Of a DNA stretch of 64,000 nt, positions 8,592 through 17,831 are shown piece after piece. Source of the DNA: an uncultured Thermoguttaceae bacterium. GTDB lineage: Bacteria > Planctomycetota > Planctomycetia > Pirellulales > Thermoguttaceae. The DNA is taken from the NCBI GenBank assembly GCA_937951625.1, contig CALFBP010000027.1, forward strand, positions 1 to 64,000. The letters are read 5' to 3'. Made by a program: the position numbers and the translations under genes. Position 1 is the first letter of the stretch. Every line of letters begins with the position of its first letter. The notes beneath the pieces are model-generated. The model did not search any database, was not told the origin of the DNA, and saw nothing but the letters and a program-made list of their open reading frames with translations.

Positions 8592-10784
8592 ATGCGGCTG
8601 ACGCTGCGTTACTTGTTGGCTTATCTGGACGATTATCTGCTTCCGCATGATGCGCCCAAGATTCTCGATCCGGAGGAATTCGAAACCATTGCCAAGAAAA
8701 TCCAGGAGAGCGAGTTCGCCCGCTCGCTTGCCGAGAGGATTCAAGATGTGGTGCGGCTCAATCGGCTGAGCGCGCCGAGCGAAAGCGATCGCGGCACCGG
8801 TTTGGACCCCAACACGGTGGCGGAATACTTGGACAATGCGTTGCCGGATGCGCGGGTCCCGGATTTTGAGAAAGTTTGCTTGGAATCCGACGTTCATCTT
8901 GCCGAGGTGGCTTGCTGCCATCAGATTCTTGCCATGGTCGTCACCGAGCCCGTCGAGATCGACGACGAAACTCGGCAGCGGATCTATCGCTTGCCCGACG
9001 CCCTGGCACAGGAGACCGAGGAACCTGAAAACAGAGATCAGGCATCCTCGGCGATCGAAGAGTTGGCCGAAGAACCGCCGCCGCTAGCGCCCGTGGCGCC
9101 ACCAGCGCAACAGTCTTTGCGCGCGAGTCGCTCGAGACGATCGGCCGCGGCTGGTGGGCTGAACAGATCCAGGCTGGGGCGGTCGCGGTTTTCCCCGTGG
9201 ACGAAAGGCCTGGTGGCGGCAGGCGTGCTGCTGGGCGTGCTCTTGGTATGGATTGGGTGGATTGGTTTCGAGGGGGGCCAGGGTCCGCTGGCCAGGATGT
9301 TGGCGTGGCGAGGGTCCGAGCAGCCAGAGCTTGGCCCCGACGAAGCCGAGCCGCCGAAACAAGCAAATGCCGCCCCCGCGCCGCAAACTCCCCCCTTAGC
9401 CCCTCCGCGCGAGCCCGCGGAGATTGGGTCCTCGTCTTCGTCGGCCAAGCCGGATGCTCCGCTTGGGGGCGAGGAAAGTCCAATGGCGCCACAGGATGAG
9501 CTTGCCAAAGCGCCGCCGCCAGAGCCGGTGGCGGAAAAAGCCCCGCCGCCTCCTCCATCCCAACCGGCCGAACCGCCGTCGTCAGGTGAGGAGCGGTCCG
9601 CTGCCGGGACGTCGGTTCCCGCGCCGGGCGTCGTGGCGGTCAGAGCCGATGCCGCCCCATTAGGTCTGTTCGTCTCGACCAAGGAAGTGCTCCTTCGCGC
9701 GAACCCGAAGACTGGCGTCTGGCAACGCTTGACCAGCGAGGCGTCGTTATTTGCTCAGGACCGGCTTTTGAGTCTGCCCGCCTCCCGTCCCCGGTTGTCT
9801 CTGACAGGACGGATCTCCTTGGAATTGGTCAACGCCACGGCCGCTTCCCTGGTGTCGCCCGATGGCGATCGACCCGGCGGGATTAACTTGGAGTTCGGCC
9901 AGGCGTTGGCCAAGGCGGACGACGCCTCCGGGGGATTGTTGCGACTGGTGATTGGTGAGCATTCGGGCACGTGTCGCTTTGCCGACAACGATTCGGTCGT
10001 GGCTGTCGAAGCGAGCCGCGTCCGCGCCCTGGGCGACCCGGAAACTCAGCCCGGTCCCATCGCCGCGAGTCTTTACGTGGTCTCGGGCAACATTGCCTGG
10101 CATGACGATCTTTCCGGCAAGGTGGTCAAGGTCGTGGCTGGCAATCGGCTCGTCTTGAGCGAGCTACCCTTGGAGCCGGCTGCGGCGGCGCAGGCGCCTC
10201 GGTGGACGACAAGCGAGGGAAGCAGCCCGCTGGATCAGCGGGCGGCGGTGGTGCTGGAGCGGGAAGCCGTGCTTGGCCGCCCCATCATTCTCGTGCTCCG
10301 CGAGTTGGTCGGCCACCGTCAGCGCGAGGTCCGCTGGCTTGCCATGCGCAGTCTCGCCCTGGTCGAAGACTATGAGCCGCTCTTGACCGCCTTGGATGAC
10401 CCCGAGCAGGCTCGTTTCTGGAACGAGCAGATCGAACAGCTCCAGGCGGCCGTGTTTCGTGGACCGCAGTCGGCGGCGAATGTGCGGAGGGCGATGGAGC
10501 GGCTCTACGGCCCTCAAGGCGCAGCCCTCTATGAGATGCTTTGGAAATATCACGCCGACACGCTCCAGCCGGACGACGTCAATCGCCTCGTCGACTTCCT
10601 CGCCCACGACTCGCTCCCCTTCCGTGTCCTCGCCTTCTGGAACCTGAGAAATCTCTATCAGAATCGTACACTCGGCTACCGCCCCGACGATCCAGCCCCC
10701 AAGCGGCGAGCCGCTCTGCAAAAGTTGAGGGAGTTGCTGAAGGCCACGCCGCCAGACCGCAGCTCGACGGGGCCTGCCTCCTGA
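8592..10784 (+). CDS. large single-TM protein with FecR-like C-terminal region, unknown function
   Basis: A 730-residue protein. About residues 1-165 form a soluble acidic domain rich in helices (AYLDDYLLPHDAPKILDPEE). One membrane segment at about 205-227 (GLVAAGVLLGVLLVWIGWIG) follows a basic stretch. Next comes a Pro/Ala-rich linker to about residue 345, then a beta-rich region (ANPKTGVWQRLTSEASLFAQ ... VVSGNIAWHD) like the FecR domain of sigma-factor regulatory proteins. The C-terminus is helical. This architecture, a cytoplasmic N-terminal domain, one TM and a periplasmic FecR-like region, suggests a signalling or envelope-sensing role, but no sigma factor gene is next to it. The ATG at 8592 is preferred to an upstream one at 8553. 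Confidence 0.7.
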   Translation: MRLTLRYLLAYLDDYLLPHDAPKILDPEEFETIAKKIQESEFARSLAERIQDVVRLNRLSAPSESDRGTGLDPNTVAEYLDNALPDARVPDFEKVCLESDVHLAEVACCHQILAMVVTEPVEIDDETRQRIYRLPDALAQETEEPENRDQASSAIEELAEEPPPLAPVAPPAQQSLRASRSRRSAAAGGLNRSRLGRSRFSPWTKGLVAAGVLLGVLLVWIGWIGFEGGQGPLARMLAWRGSEQPELGPDEAEPPKQANAAPAPQTPPLAPPREPAEIGSSSSSAKPDAPLGGEESPMAPQDELAKAPPPEPVAEKAPPPPPSQPAEPPSSGEERSAAGTSVPAPGVVAVRADAAPLGLFVSTKEVLLRANPKTGVWQRLTSEASLFAQDRLLSLPASRPRLSLTGRISLELVNATAASLVSPDGDRPGGINLEFGQALAKADDASGGLLRLVIGEHSGTCRFADNDSVVAVEASRVRALGDPETQPGPIAASLYVVSGNIAWHDDLSGKVVKVVAGNRLVLSELPLEPAAAAQAPRWTTSEGSSPLDQRAAVVLEREAVLGRPIILVLRELVGHRQREVRWLAMRSLALVEDYEPLLTALDDPEQARFWNEQIEQLQAAVFRGPQSAANVRRAMERLYGPQGAALYEMLWKYHADTLQPDDVNRLVDFLAHDSLPFRVLAFWNLRNLYQNRTLGYRPDDPAPKRRAALQKLRELLKATPPDRSSTGPAS

Positions 10785-11213
10785 GGAATCGCCAGGCTGG
10801 TTTCAATTCAGCGCGGGGCGACGCGGTCCATGGGTGCCCGGCCGTTCTCTGGGGCGATCACTTGGTGACGGCTCGAGCGACCGAGACATTCACCGGGCCC
10901 TTGGTGAGCGCCCCCTCCCGGTAGGAATGACATCTTGTCAATCGTAAACACTGCAAATAACAAGCTGTTTTTCGTTGAGGAGCTCCCGCTGATGCAGACA
11001 CCGTCGAACTGGGCTCGCGGCATGGTGATCGCGGAAGACCGATTCCCACCCAGAGAGGGGATTTGTTCACTTTCAGACCCTTCATTTTTTCAGGGCCTTG
11101 CAGGATTCTGTTTGGGATTTCACAAAACTTTGCAGCCTTTTGCTTGATTTCTTTCACGCGAGAGGACATACTTAACGCGGATAGAAAAGCTTGCGCCGAC
11201 GAGCTAGATTTAC
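10785..11213. other. upstream region of the microcompartment operon
   Basis: These 429 bases contain no convincing gene. They become AT-richer toward the operon and hold the candidate promoter at 11144-11172. Two TTTCAC-containing stretches near 11118 and 11150 might be operator half-sites for the DeoR regulator, but no clear dyad was found. Confidence 0.45.
11144..11172 (+). promoter_or_regulatory. candidate sigma-70 promoter of the microcompartment operon
   Basis: TTGATT at 11144-11149 and CATACT at 11167-11172 are separated by 17 bases and lie 41 bases upstream of the regulator ATG. The match is 4 of 6 in each box, so this is a candidate only. Confidence 0.4.
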
Positions 11214-12035
11214 ATGTTGGCTGACCAAAGGCGTCAACAGTTGTTGGAGATGGTGCGGGCGCGGGGATTCGCCCCCCTGCCAGAGCTGGCGCGGGCGTTG
11301 TCGGTCTCTGAGGCCACGATCCGCCGCGACGTGGGGCTTTTGCAGGAGCAAGGGGCTGCCAGCCGGATCCACGGCGGCGTGCTGTACACGGGGGCCTCGC
11401 CCAAACTGCCGCACTTTGACGCCCTTGGGACGGGCCGATGGGAGCAGAAGCGGGCCATCGCGTCCAAGGCGGTGAGCTTGGTCGAGGACGGCGACACGAT
11501 CCTCTTGGATGGCGGCAGCACCACTTATGAGGTGGCGCGGTTGTTGGTGGGCCGGCCTTTGCACGTGGTCACCAACTCCCTGCCGGTGGCGAACCTTTTC
11601 GCCTCCGACACGCGAAGCGACCTGGTTTGGATTGGGGGCAACGTGTGTCCGCGGACGGGCGTGGCCTTGGGGCCTTACGCCGAGAGGATGCTCGCAACGG
11701 TCCGTGTCCGGAAGACGATCCTCAGCGTGGCGGCCGTCAACGAGGAGGGTTTGTACAACAACAATCTTCTGCTGGTGGAAACCGAGCGGGCGATGATGCG
11801 GGCCGCCGACGAAGTGATCGTCGTGGCCGATAGCTCCAAGTTCGGGCACCGCAGCTTGACGCACTTGTGCGGACTGGACGCCGTGAATTGGTTGGTAGTG
11901 GATTCAGGCATCGACGAGGGGTGGAAGGCCACGCTCGCCAGGACTGGGGTGCGGCTCCTGGTGGCGGATGGCGACCCGGCTTTCCCGAACGGGGCGGTTG
12001 TCAAAGGTTCCGAGACGACAAAAACCGGGCAGTGA
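11214..12035 (+). CDS. DeoR-family transcriptional regulator of the microcompartment operon
   Basis: A 273-residue protein with the canonical DeoR layout. The N-terminal helix-turn-helix is RRQQLLEMVRARGFAPLPEL followed by SVSEATIRRDVGLLQEQGAA; the latter is the recognition helix with the diagnostic TIRRD. The C-terminal DeoRC sensor domain carries VEDGDTILLDGGSTTYEVAR, the sugar-phosphate-binding loop, then VVTNSLPVANLF and VVADSSKFGH. DeoR regulators usually sense phosphorylated sugars. As first gene of the operon it probably represses it and senses fuculose/rhamnulose phosphates or a downstream intermediate. PduL begins 76 bases later on the same strand. Confidence 0.93.
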   Translation: MLADQRRQQLLEMVRARGFAPLPELARALSVSEATIRRDVGLLQEQGAASRIHGGVLYTGASPKLPHFDALGTGRWEQKRAIASKAVSLVEDGDTILLDGGSTTYEVARLLVGRPLHVVTNSLPVANLFASDTRSDLVWIGGNVCPRTGVALGPYAERMLATVRVRKTILSVAAVNEEGLYNNNLLLVETERAMMRAADEVIVVADSSKFGHRSLTHLCGLDAVNWLVVDSGIDEGWKATLARTGVRLLVADGDPAFPNGAVVKGSETTKTGQ

Positions 12036-12111
12036 AGTCTCGCGCCGCGGTGCGAGGCGATAGGAACAGGCGGGCGGGAATACGTTTTTTTCCCAAGGCA
12101 GTTCTCGATCC

Positions 12112-12780
12112 ATGAGTACATTGGCAACGATTGATCGGGCCGCAATCGAGCGGATGGTCCGCCAGATCGTGTTGAGGCAGACGGCCGGAGGGCCGCCAGC
12201 CAAGCCGGAGTTGGTCGTCAGCGTCTCCGCGCGGCACGTCCACCTGACTGATGAGCACGTGGAAATCCTGTTCGGGCCTGGGCACAAACTGACGGTCATG
12301 AAGAACCTTTACCAAGACGGTTTCTTCGCGGCCGAAGAGACGGTGATGGTGGTGGGGCCGAGCCGGCGGCGGATGTTGCCCACGGTGCGCATCCTAGGGC
12401 CTACCCGGCCGAAAAGCCAAGTCGAGCTGGCCTTCACCGACGGTATTTCCTTGGGCATCGACCTGCCGGTGCGGCTGAGCGGCGATATCAAAGGCACGCC
12501 GGGCTGTGTGCTGGTGGGCCCGGCGGGCGTGGTGGAATTAAAGGAGGGCGCGATCCGCGCCCAGCGGCACGTCCACATGAGTCCGGCCGACGCGGCCTAC
12601 TACGGCGTGAAGACCGGGGACCGCATGTGTCTCCGCATCGTCTCGTCCTGTACGACCACGTTCGAGGACGTGATTGTGCGGGCGGAAGAGAAGATCAAAC
12701 TCGAGGTCCACCTCGATACCGACGAAGGCAACGCGGCGGACCTCGATCATGCGACGAGCGTTGAATTGTTCAAACCGTGA
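12112..12780 (+). CDS. pduL: microcompartment phosphate propanoyltransferase PduL
   Basis: A 222-residue PduL-type phosphotransacylase. Residues 5-23 ([18 protein letters not shown]) form an amphipathic helix followed by a Gly/Pro linker, as expected of an encapsulation peptide. The two-domain core shows metal-binding HVHL (His42, His44) and RHVHMSP (His153, His155). In the pathway it would convert the acyl-CoA made by the aldehyde dehydrogenase (probably lactyl-CoA) to acyl phosphate and regenerate CoA inside the shell. The acyl phosphate would feed the acetate kinase encoded downstream. Length and motifs are normal. The first shell gene follows after 13 bases. Confidence 0.95.
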   Translation: MSTLATIDRAAIERMVRQIVLRQTAGGPPAKPELVVSVSARHVHLTDEHVEILFGPGHKLTVMKNLYQDGFFAAEETVMVVGPSRRRMLPTVRILGPTRPKSQVELAFTDGISLGIDLPVRLSGDIKGTPGCVLVGPAGVVELKEGAIRAQRHVHMSPADAAYYGVKTGDRMCLRIVSSCTTTFEDVIVRAEEKIKLEVHLDTDEGNAADLDHATSVELFKP

Positions 12781-12793
12781 GGAGAATCGACCC

Positions 12794-13096
12794 ATGGCAA
12801 AAGCGATGGAAGCGTTGGGCATGATTGAGACCAAGGGTTTCGTGACCCTGGTCGAAGCCACCGACGCGGCATTGAAAGCGGCCAACGTCCAGTTCCTTGG
12901 CTGGGACAAGGTGGGCAGCGGTCTGGTGAGCGTGTTTTTGACCGGCGATGTCGCCGCCGTGAAGGCTGCCACGGACGCGGGCGCGGCCGCTGGCGGAAGG
13001 ATCGGCGAGGTGGTTTCCGTGCAGGTCATCCCCCGACCGCACGGCGACATCGACGTTGTCCTGCCAGCCACCGGCAAATCGTCCAAGGCCGACTGA
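12794..13096 (+). CDS. BMC-H hexameric shell protein 1
   Basis: A 100-residue single-domain BMC shell protein (Pfam BMC). It opens [20 protein letters not shown] and continues [20 protein letters not shown], the classical hexamer-forming fold. The [20 protein letters not shown] stretch supplies the pore-lining loop, and VIPRPH is the conserved late strand. About ten polar residues trail the domain. The start at 12794 is 13 bases after the pduL stop and gives the family-standard N-terminus. It should form flat hexamers tiling the compartment faces together with the second BMC-H. Confidence 0.97.
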   Translation: MAKAMEALGMIETKGFVTLVEATDAALKAANVQFLGWDKVGSGLVSVFLTGDVAAVKAATDAGAAAGGRIGEVVSVQVIPRPHGDIDVVLPATGKSSKAD

Positions 13097-13204
13097 CCGT
13101 CCTCGATGGCGCTGACACATCGGGCAGAGGGTCAGGGAGCCAGGGCGATGCCGCCTCGAAAATCCACCACCACGAAAACCTCACAACGAAGGGAACCTAT
13201 CACT

Positions 13205-13474
13205 ATGCAAGACGCCATTGGACTTCTGGAAACCAAGGGCCTCGTCGCGCTGGTTCAGGCCACCGACGCGATGGCCAAGGCGGCCAACGTGGCCATTGTC
13301 AAGCGGATTCAGATCGGCGGTGGGCTGGTCACGACCGTGGTTCGCGGCGACGTGGGCAGCGTTCGCGCCGCGGTTGAAGCGGGCGCTCAGGCCGCCTCCC
13401 AGGTCGGCGAATTGGTGGCTAGCCACATCATTCCTCGGCCAGCCGAAGGCGTGATCGCGGCCTACCTCAGTTGA
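13205..13474 (+). CDS. BMC-H hexameric shell protein 2
   Basis: An 89-residue BMC-domain protein ([20 protein letters not shown] ... [20 protein letters not shown] ... [16 protein letters not shown]). Compared with the first copy, the pore loop differs (RIQIGGG instead of DKVGSG), which suggests different metabolite selectivity. The ATG at 13205 follows GAAGGGA and is preferred to in-frame ATGs at 13106 and 13148, which would add a basic tail that BMC-H proteins lack. The 108-base gap from shell gene 1 is long for this operon and may be a translated or structured spacer. Confidence 0.95.
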   Translation: MQDAIGLLETKGLVALVQATDAMAKAANVAIVKRIQIGGGLVTTVVRGDVGSVRAAVEAGAQAASQVGELVASHIIPRPAEGVIAAYLS

Positions 13475-13556
13475 CCAATCCCCAACAGGAAGGAACCTCT
13501 TTCGCCGTCCATCACGGCGCGGCGAAGCGCATAGCGTCCGCAAGGAGAAGGAAGCC

Positions 13557-14741
13557 ATGAAGATCTTGGTCGCGAACTTGGGCTCGACGAGCTTCAAGTA
13601 CCAACTGCTGGACATGGACGACGAAACGCAGCTCGCCCGAGGCGGGATCGAACGGATCGGATCGCCGGAGAGCCGCTGCGTAGTGACCATCGGCGGACGC
13701 CGCTTCGAGAAGGTGCTTCGCGTGCCGGACCATGCCGAGGCCGTGCGGCAATGCTTGGCCCAATTGACCGATCCCGAAACCGGCTGCATCCGCGACACGA
13801 GCGAGGTCTCGGCGATCGGCTTCAAGGCGGTGTTCGGCGGCCGCGTGGACGGAGTTCAGCGGGTCACGCCGGAAGTCTTGGCGGCCATGGAAGAGGTGGC
13901 TTGGGCCGCCCCGGCCCATAATCCGCCGTATATCCGCGCCATGCGCCTGTTGAGCGAGAAGATGCCGCAAATCCCCCTTGTGGCCGCCTTCGAGACCGAC
14001 TTCCACCGCACCATTCCCGAGTGCAACCGGCTTTATGCGGTGCCCTTGGAATGGGCGGAGCGAGGACTCGTGCGCCGCTGGGGCTACCACGGGGCCAGCC
14101 ATCGCTACATCGCCACCCGAATCGCTCAGCTCCTGAAGCGAGACGACTTGCGGGTGATCTCGTGCCATTTGGGCGGATCGAGTTCACTCTGCGCGATCCG
14201 CGACGGCAAGAGCGTGGCCAACAGCTTTGGCACCAGCGCCCAGTCGGGTCTGCCCCATAACAATCGGGCAGGGGATTTCGACCCCTACGCCCTGCCGCTG
14301 GTGATGAAGCTCACTGGCAAGTCGCTCGACGAGGTGCTGGAACTGCTGGCCTCGCAGTGCGGACTGTTGGGACTGAGCGGGCTGAGCGGCGACGTCCGCG
14401 ACCTGACCGAGGCCGCCGCGAATGGCCATGCCCGCGCGAAGCTGGCCCTCGAAGTGTTTGCCTCCCACGTGCGGCATTACCTCGGCGCGTACCTGGTCGA
14501 GCTGGGCGGGGCCGATGTCATCGTTTTTACCGGCGGAATCGGCGAGAACCAGGCCGCGTTTCGCGCCATGGTGCTCCGCAACCTGGAGGAACTGGGCATC
14601 GTCCTCGATCCGGAAGCCAACGAGCGCACGCGGACCGAAGCCCCGATCCATGCGGCCACCAGCCGCGTGCAGATTTGGGTCGTGCCGACGAACGAGGAAC
14701 TGATCGTCGCCCGGCTGGCCAAGAAGCTTTTGGAGGGCTAG
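13557..14741 (+). CDS. ackA: acetate kinase-family kinase of the compartment pathway
   Basis: A 394-residue ASKHA acetate kinase. It starts [20 protein letters not shown] (phosphate-binding loop) and contains [11 protein letters not shown], then [13 protein letters not shown] (adenosine and phosphate region) and [16 protein letters not shown] near the C-terminus. It transfers phosphate from acetyl, propionyl or lactyl phosphate to ADP; in this operon lactyl phosphate from PduL is the expected substrate. No encapsulation-type helix is visible at either end, so it may act in the cytosol or be co-trapped. BMC-P 1 starts four bases after its stop, showing tight coupling. Confidence 0.95.
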   Translation: MKILVANLGSTSFKYQLLDMDDETQLARGGIERIGSPESRCVVTIGGRRFEKVLRVPDHAEAVRQCLAQLTDPETGCIRDTSEVSAIGFKAVFGGRVDGVQRVTPEVLAAMEEVAWAAPAHNPPYIRAMRLLSEKMPQIPLVAAFETDFHRTIPECNRLYAVPLEWAERGLVRRWGYHGASHRYIATRIAQLLKRDDLRVISCHLGGSSSLCAIRDGKSVANSFGTSAQSGLPHNNRAGDFDPYALPLVMKLTGKSLDEVLELLASQCGLLGLSGLSGDVRDLTEAAANGHARAKLALEVFASHVRHYLGAYLVELGGADVIVFTGGIGENQAAFRAMVLRNLEELGIVLDPEANERTRTEAPIHAATSRVQIWVVPTNEELIVARLAKKLLEG

Positions 14742-14745
14742 GGGC

Positions 14746-15060
14746 ATGTTCGTCGCCAAGGTCACCGGCTCGCTGGTTGCTACGCAGAAGACGGCCTCCA
14801 TGGTTGGCCACAAGCTCCTGGTGGTCGAGCCTTACCGGCTCGACGAGTCGCGGCGGGGGCTGAAATCGGCGGGCCGGACGTTCGTCGCTGTGGACACGGT
14901 CGGCGCGGGCGAGGGCGAACTGGTCCTGATCACGCAGGGCTCCAGCGCCCGACTCACCCCCGAAACCAAAAACCTGCCTGTCGATACGGTGATCATCGGC
15001 ATCGTCGATTCGATCCATGTCGACCAGCAGTGCGTGTACGCGAAGCAGGAAAAAGAATAA
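14746..15060 (+). CDS. BMC-P (EutN/CcmL) pentameric vertex protein 1
   Basis: A 104-residue EutN/CcmL-family protein: MFVAKVTGSLVATQKTASMV, then HKLLVVEPYRLD, FVAVDTVGAGEGELVLITQG, and a late TVIIGIVDSIHV strand. BMC-P proteins form pentamers that cap the icosahedral vertices. It begins four bases after the acetate kinase stop. It is one of three paralogues in the operon; the others are 85 and 102 residues. Confidence 0.95.
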   Translation: MFVAKVTGSLVATQKTASMVGHKLLVVEPYRLDESRRGLKSAGRTFVAVDTVGAGEGELVLITQGSSARLTPETKNLPVDTVIIGIVDSIHVDQQCVYAKQEKE

Positions 15061-15123
15061 GCGCGGGACGGAGACGATTCGATACAAAGCAAGCAAAAAC
15101 GAAGGCAAAAAGGCTGAAGAGCC

Positions 15124-16566
15124 ATGCAAGTCAACGAAGCATTCATACGCAGCGTGGTGGAAGAAGTGCTCCAGCGGATCAGCGGGAATGGGGCCGGGCC
15201 GGCGATTGTGTCGCCGCCCACGAAGACAGGTCGGTTCGGGCTATTCACCTGCCCGGACGAGGCCGTGGCCGCGGCCTTGGACGCCTATGAACAGCTTTCC
15301 CGGCGGACCCTCGAAGAACGCAAACGGATCATCGACCACATCCGGCGGATCGCCATCGAGCAGTGCGTCGAGCTGGGCACGATGGAAATGGAGGAAACCA
15401 AGATCGGCCGCCTGGTTCACAAGATCGACAAGTTGCGGACGCTTGGGGAGCGGGCGCCGGGCGTGGAGTTCCTGCGGAGCGAGGTCTTCAGCGGCGACCA
15501 CGGCCTGGCCGTGATCGAGCACGCCCCGTTCGGCGTCATCGGCGCGGTCACGCCCGTGACCCATTCGCTGCCCACGGCGACCGGCAACGCCATCAGCATG
15601 ATTGCGGCGGGCAACACGGTGGTCTTCAATCCGCACCCCAGCGGCAAAAAGGTGGCCGCCGAGGGAATCCGCCGCTTCAATGAAGCGATCTACCGCGACC
15701 TGGGCATCGACAACCTGATGTGCGTCATCGTCGAGCCGACCTTGGAGACCGCCAACCGCATCTTCAAGCACCGCGACATCTCCTTGTTGTGTGTCACCGG
15801 GGGGCCGGGCGTGGCTAAGGCCGCGATGCAGCAGGCCAAGCGGGCGGTGGTGGCCGGGCCGGGCAATCCGCCGGTCGTCGTCGACGAAACCGCCGATCTG
15901 GACCGCGCCGCCCGATCGATCATCAAGGGCTGCGGCTACGACAATAATCTCCTCTGCATCGCCGAAAAACAGGTGTTCGTCGTCGATCAGGTGTTCGACA
16001 AGATGATGGCCGCCATGGAGCGGGCCGGGGCCGTCCGCCTCAATGCCAAGGAGGTCGATGCCCTTACCAAGGTGGCCATCACCACCGTGGGCGAAGGTGA
16101 TCATAAGCACGAGGTTCCGCATCGCGACTTCCTGGGCAAGGACGCGGCCGTCCTCGCCCGGGGCATCGGCAAGTCGATCTCCCCCGATGTCGAGGTCATC
16201 TTTGGCGAGACCGACGAGTCGAACCCCTTCGTGTACGTCGAACAGATGATGCCGTTCTTGCCGTTCGTCCGGGCCAAGGACGTGGACGAGGCCATCGAAA
16301 TGGCCCGCAAGAGCGAACATGGGTTCAAGCACACGGCCATCATCCATTCGACGAGCGTGGTCAACATGACCAAGATGGGCAAAGCCTTGGAGACGACGTT
16401 GTTTATCAAGAATGGGCCTTGCATGGCCGGTTTGGGCTTGGGCGGCGAGGGGTATTGCTCGTTTTCGATTGCTGGTCCGACGGGCGAGGGGGTGACCACG
16501 CCGCTGACCTTTACCCGCGAACGACGCTGCTCGATGATCGACCAATTGAGGATTTTGGGCAAGTAG
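15124..16566 (+). CDS. CoA-acylating aldehyde dehydrogenase (PduP/EutE type)
   Basis: A 480-residue aldehyde dehydrogenase. Residues 1-20 (MQVNEAFIRSVVEEVLQRIS) form an amphipathic helix followed by a Gly/Pro-rich linker, an encapsulation peptide. The catalytic Cys278 lies in NNLLCIAEKQ, and GAVTPVTHSLPT and NTVVFNPHPSGKK match the PduP/EutE nucleotide-binding region. It oxidises an aldehyde to acyl-CoA with NAD+. Given the aldolase in this operon, L-lactaldehyde to lactyl-CoA is the likely reaction. It should work in series with PduL and acetate kinase. Confidence 0.95.
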   Translation: MQVNEAFIRSVVEEVLQRISGNGAGPAIVSPPTKTGRFGLFTCPDEAVAAALDAYEQLSRRTLEERKRIIDHIRRIAIEQCVELGTMEMEETKIGRLVHKIDKLRTLGERAPGVEFLRSEVFSGDHGLAVIEHAPFGVIGAVTPVTHSLPTATGNAISMIAAGNTVVFNPHPSGKKVAAEGIRRFNEAIYRDLGIDNLMCVIVEPTLETANRIFKHRDISLLCVTGGPGVAKAAMQQAKRAVVAGPGNPPVVVDETADLDRAARSIIKGCGYDNNLLCIAEKQVFVVDQVFDKMMAAMERAGAVRLNAKEVDALTKVAITTVGEGDHKHEVPHRDFLGKDAAVLARGIGKSISPDVEVIFGETDESNPFVYVEQMMPFLPFVRAKDVDEAIEMARKSEHGFKHTAIIHSTSVVNMTKMGKALETTLFIKNGPCMAGLGLGGEGYCSFSIAGPTGEGVTTPLTFTRERRCSMIDQLRILGK

Positions 16567-16590
16567 ATTCGATCACCCAGTCAAGCCGCA

Positions 16591-16624
16591 TCGCCCGCTG
16601 CCTCGGGTTTCGCGGCGGGCGATG
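16591..16624 (+). other. intra-operon 9-bp hairpin
   Basis: ATCGCCCGC (16591-16599) pairs perfectly with GCGGGCGAT (16616-16624) around a 16-base loop, inside the 153-base gap between the dehydrogenase and BMC-P 2. No T tract follows. It could stabilise the upstream mRNA 3' end after processing and set enzyme-to-shell ratios. Confidence 0.5.
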
Positions 16625-16719
16625 ACCGAGGCTGCTGAACCGGCAGTCGGATTCGCCAAGACGGAAACGGATCAACAGGACGGCGGCGGGGTAGAAACCG
16701 GCCGCCGCGACGTGAGGCA

Positions 16720-16977
16720 ATGCAAACAGGCCGGGTTTTGGGAACCGCGACGGCGACAGTCAAACACCCGTCGATGGAAGGCTGGAAGCTGCTGGTGGTG
16801 CAGCCCTACGGCCCCGACGGTCACACGCCTGACGGTGACCCCATCCTGGCCGTCGATGCCTTGGGGGCCGGGACAGGAGAGGTGGTGATTGTCTCCAGCG
16901 ATGGCAAGGGTACCCAGCAACTGTTGCGAAGCGAGACCACGCCCGTGCGCTGGTCGGTGATCGGAATCGTGGATTGA
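16720..16977 (+). CDS. BMC-P (EutN/CcmL) pentameric vertex protein 2
   Basis: An 85-residue EutN/CcmL protein (MQTGRVLGTATATVKHPSME, LLVVQPYGPDG, ILAVDALGAGTGEVVIVSSD, VRWSVIGIVD). It is the shortest of the three paralogues and close to the family minimum. Its TGA stop overlaps the next gene's ATG by one base (TGATG at 16975-16979), indicating translational coupling with the RpiB-like protein. Confidence 0.95.
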   Translation: MQTGRVLGTATATVKHPSMEGWKLLVVQPYGPDGHTPDGDPILAVDALGAGTGEVVIVSSDGKGTQQLLRSETTPVRWSVIGIVD

Positions 16978-17705
16978 TGAGCGAATTGGTGGAAACGATC
17001 GAGCGTGTGGTTCGGGAGGTGCTTGCCCAAATGGGGCATGAAGTGACGTGCGCCCCTGGGGCCCCCCCTGCCCACTCGGCCGATGCCGCGGATGCGTCCA
17101 ACGCGCCACCCCCTTTCCCCGCCGACAGCCTGCTGCTCAACCGCCGCGTGGTGACGTTGGCCGACTTGCCCGAGCGGCTCGGGACGGTGCGCCGTTTGGT
17201 GGTTCCCTATGGGGCAGTCCTGACGCCAGCGGTCCGCGATTTGCTCCAGCAGCAACAGATCGCGGTGGTCTTTGGCCAGCCCGATGTTCCAGCGGCGCAA
17301 AGCGTGCGAACCGTGCTGGCAGTCGCGGCCACGCAGTACGATGCGAGACCGTTGGAGAGCGCGTTGCGGCGGGAAGGATACGAGGTCGAGCTGCGGCATT
17401 CTGATTGCTTGATTCAGGCCATCGATCAGGTTGCCGAGGCCGTCGGTACGGGAACGACGATGGCCATTGTGGCGACCGAACATCCCGCAGCGGCCCTGTG
17501 TTTGGCGAATCGCCACTCGGGCGTCCGCGCGATCCTGGGCGTTCGGCCGGATCGGGTTGCCGCCGAAGCGCAAAGCGTCGGCGCCAACGTGTTGGTGGTC
17601 GATCCCACGACGAACGGTTTTTTCGTCCTTAAGCAAATGGCAATGCAGTTTCTGCGCGGCGGTCTGAAGCCGTGCCCCAAGGTGTTTCAAAAGCGTTTGG
17701 CATGA
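16977..17705 (+). CDS. microcompartment-targeted, catalytically degenerate RpiB/LacAB-like protein
   Basis: A 242-residue protein. Residues 1-20 (MSELVETIERVVREVLAQMG) form an amphipathic helix much like those of PduL and the dehydrogenase, followed by an Ala/Pro-rich linker (about 25-50). Residues 60-105 carry a VPYGAVLTPAVRDLLQQQQI segment like those found in other microcompartment proteins. Residues 112-228 resemble RpiB/LacAB sugar-phosphate isomerases: VAEAV then LANRHSGVRAILG and ANVLVVD align with the family core. The usual catalytic Cys motif (CGxGxG) is replaced by VATEHPAAA (165-173), and the N-terminal DHAG by AATQYDA. Isomerase activity is therefore doubtful; a structural or ligand-binding role inside the lumen is possible. 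This is a by-eye alignment. Confidence 0.7.
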   Translation: MSELVETIERVVREVLAQMGHEVTCAPGAPPAHSADAADASNAPPPFPADSLLLNRRVVTLADLPERLGTVRRLVVPYGAVLTPAVRDLLQQQQIAVVFGQPDVPAAQSVRTVLAVAATQYDARPLESALRREGYEVELRHSDCLIQAIDQVAEAVGTGTTMAIVATEHPAAALCLANRHSGVRAILGVRPDRVAAEAQSVGANVLVVDPTTNGFFVLKQMAMQFLRGGLKPCPKVFQKRLA

Positions 17706-17831
17706 TTCGGTTGAAGAGGACGACGACGGCCTGAGAACCAAGGCGGCGATCGGACGCGGTGCCGCATCGGACGGAAAAAGCCCGTGTGGCTTCCGCCAGG
17801 CCAAGGTACAGAATGTGGAGCAGCGGCTCTC

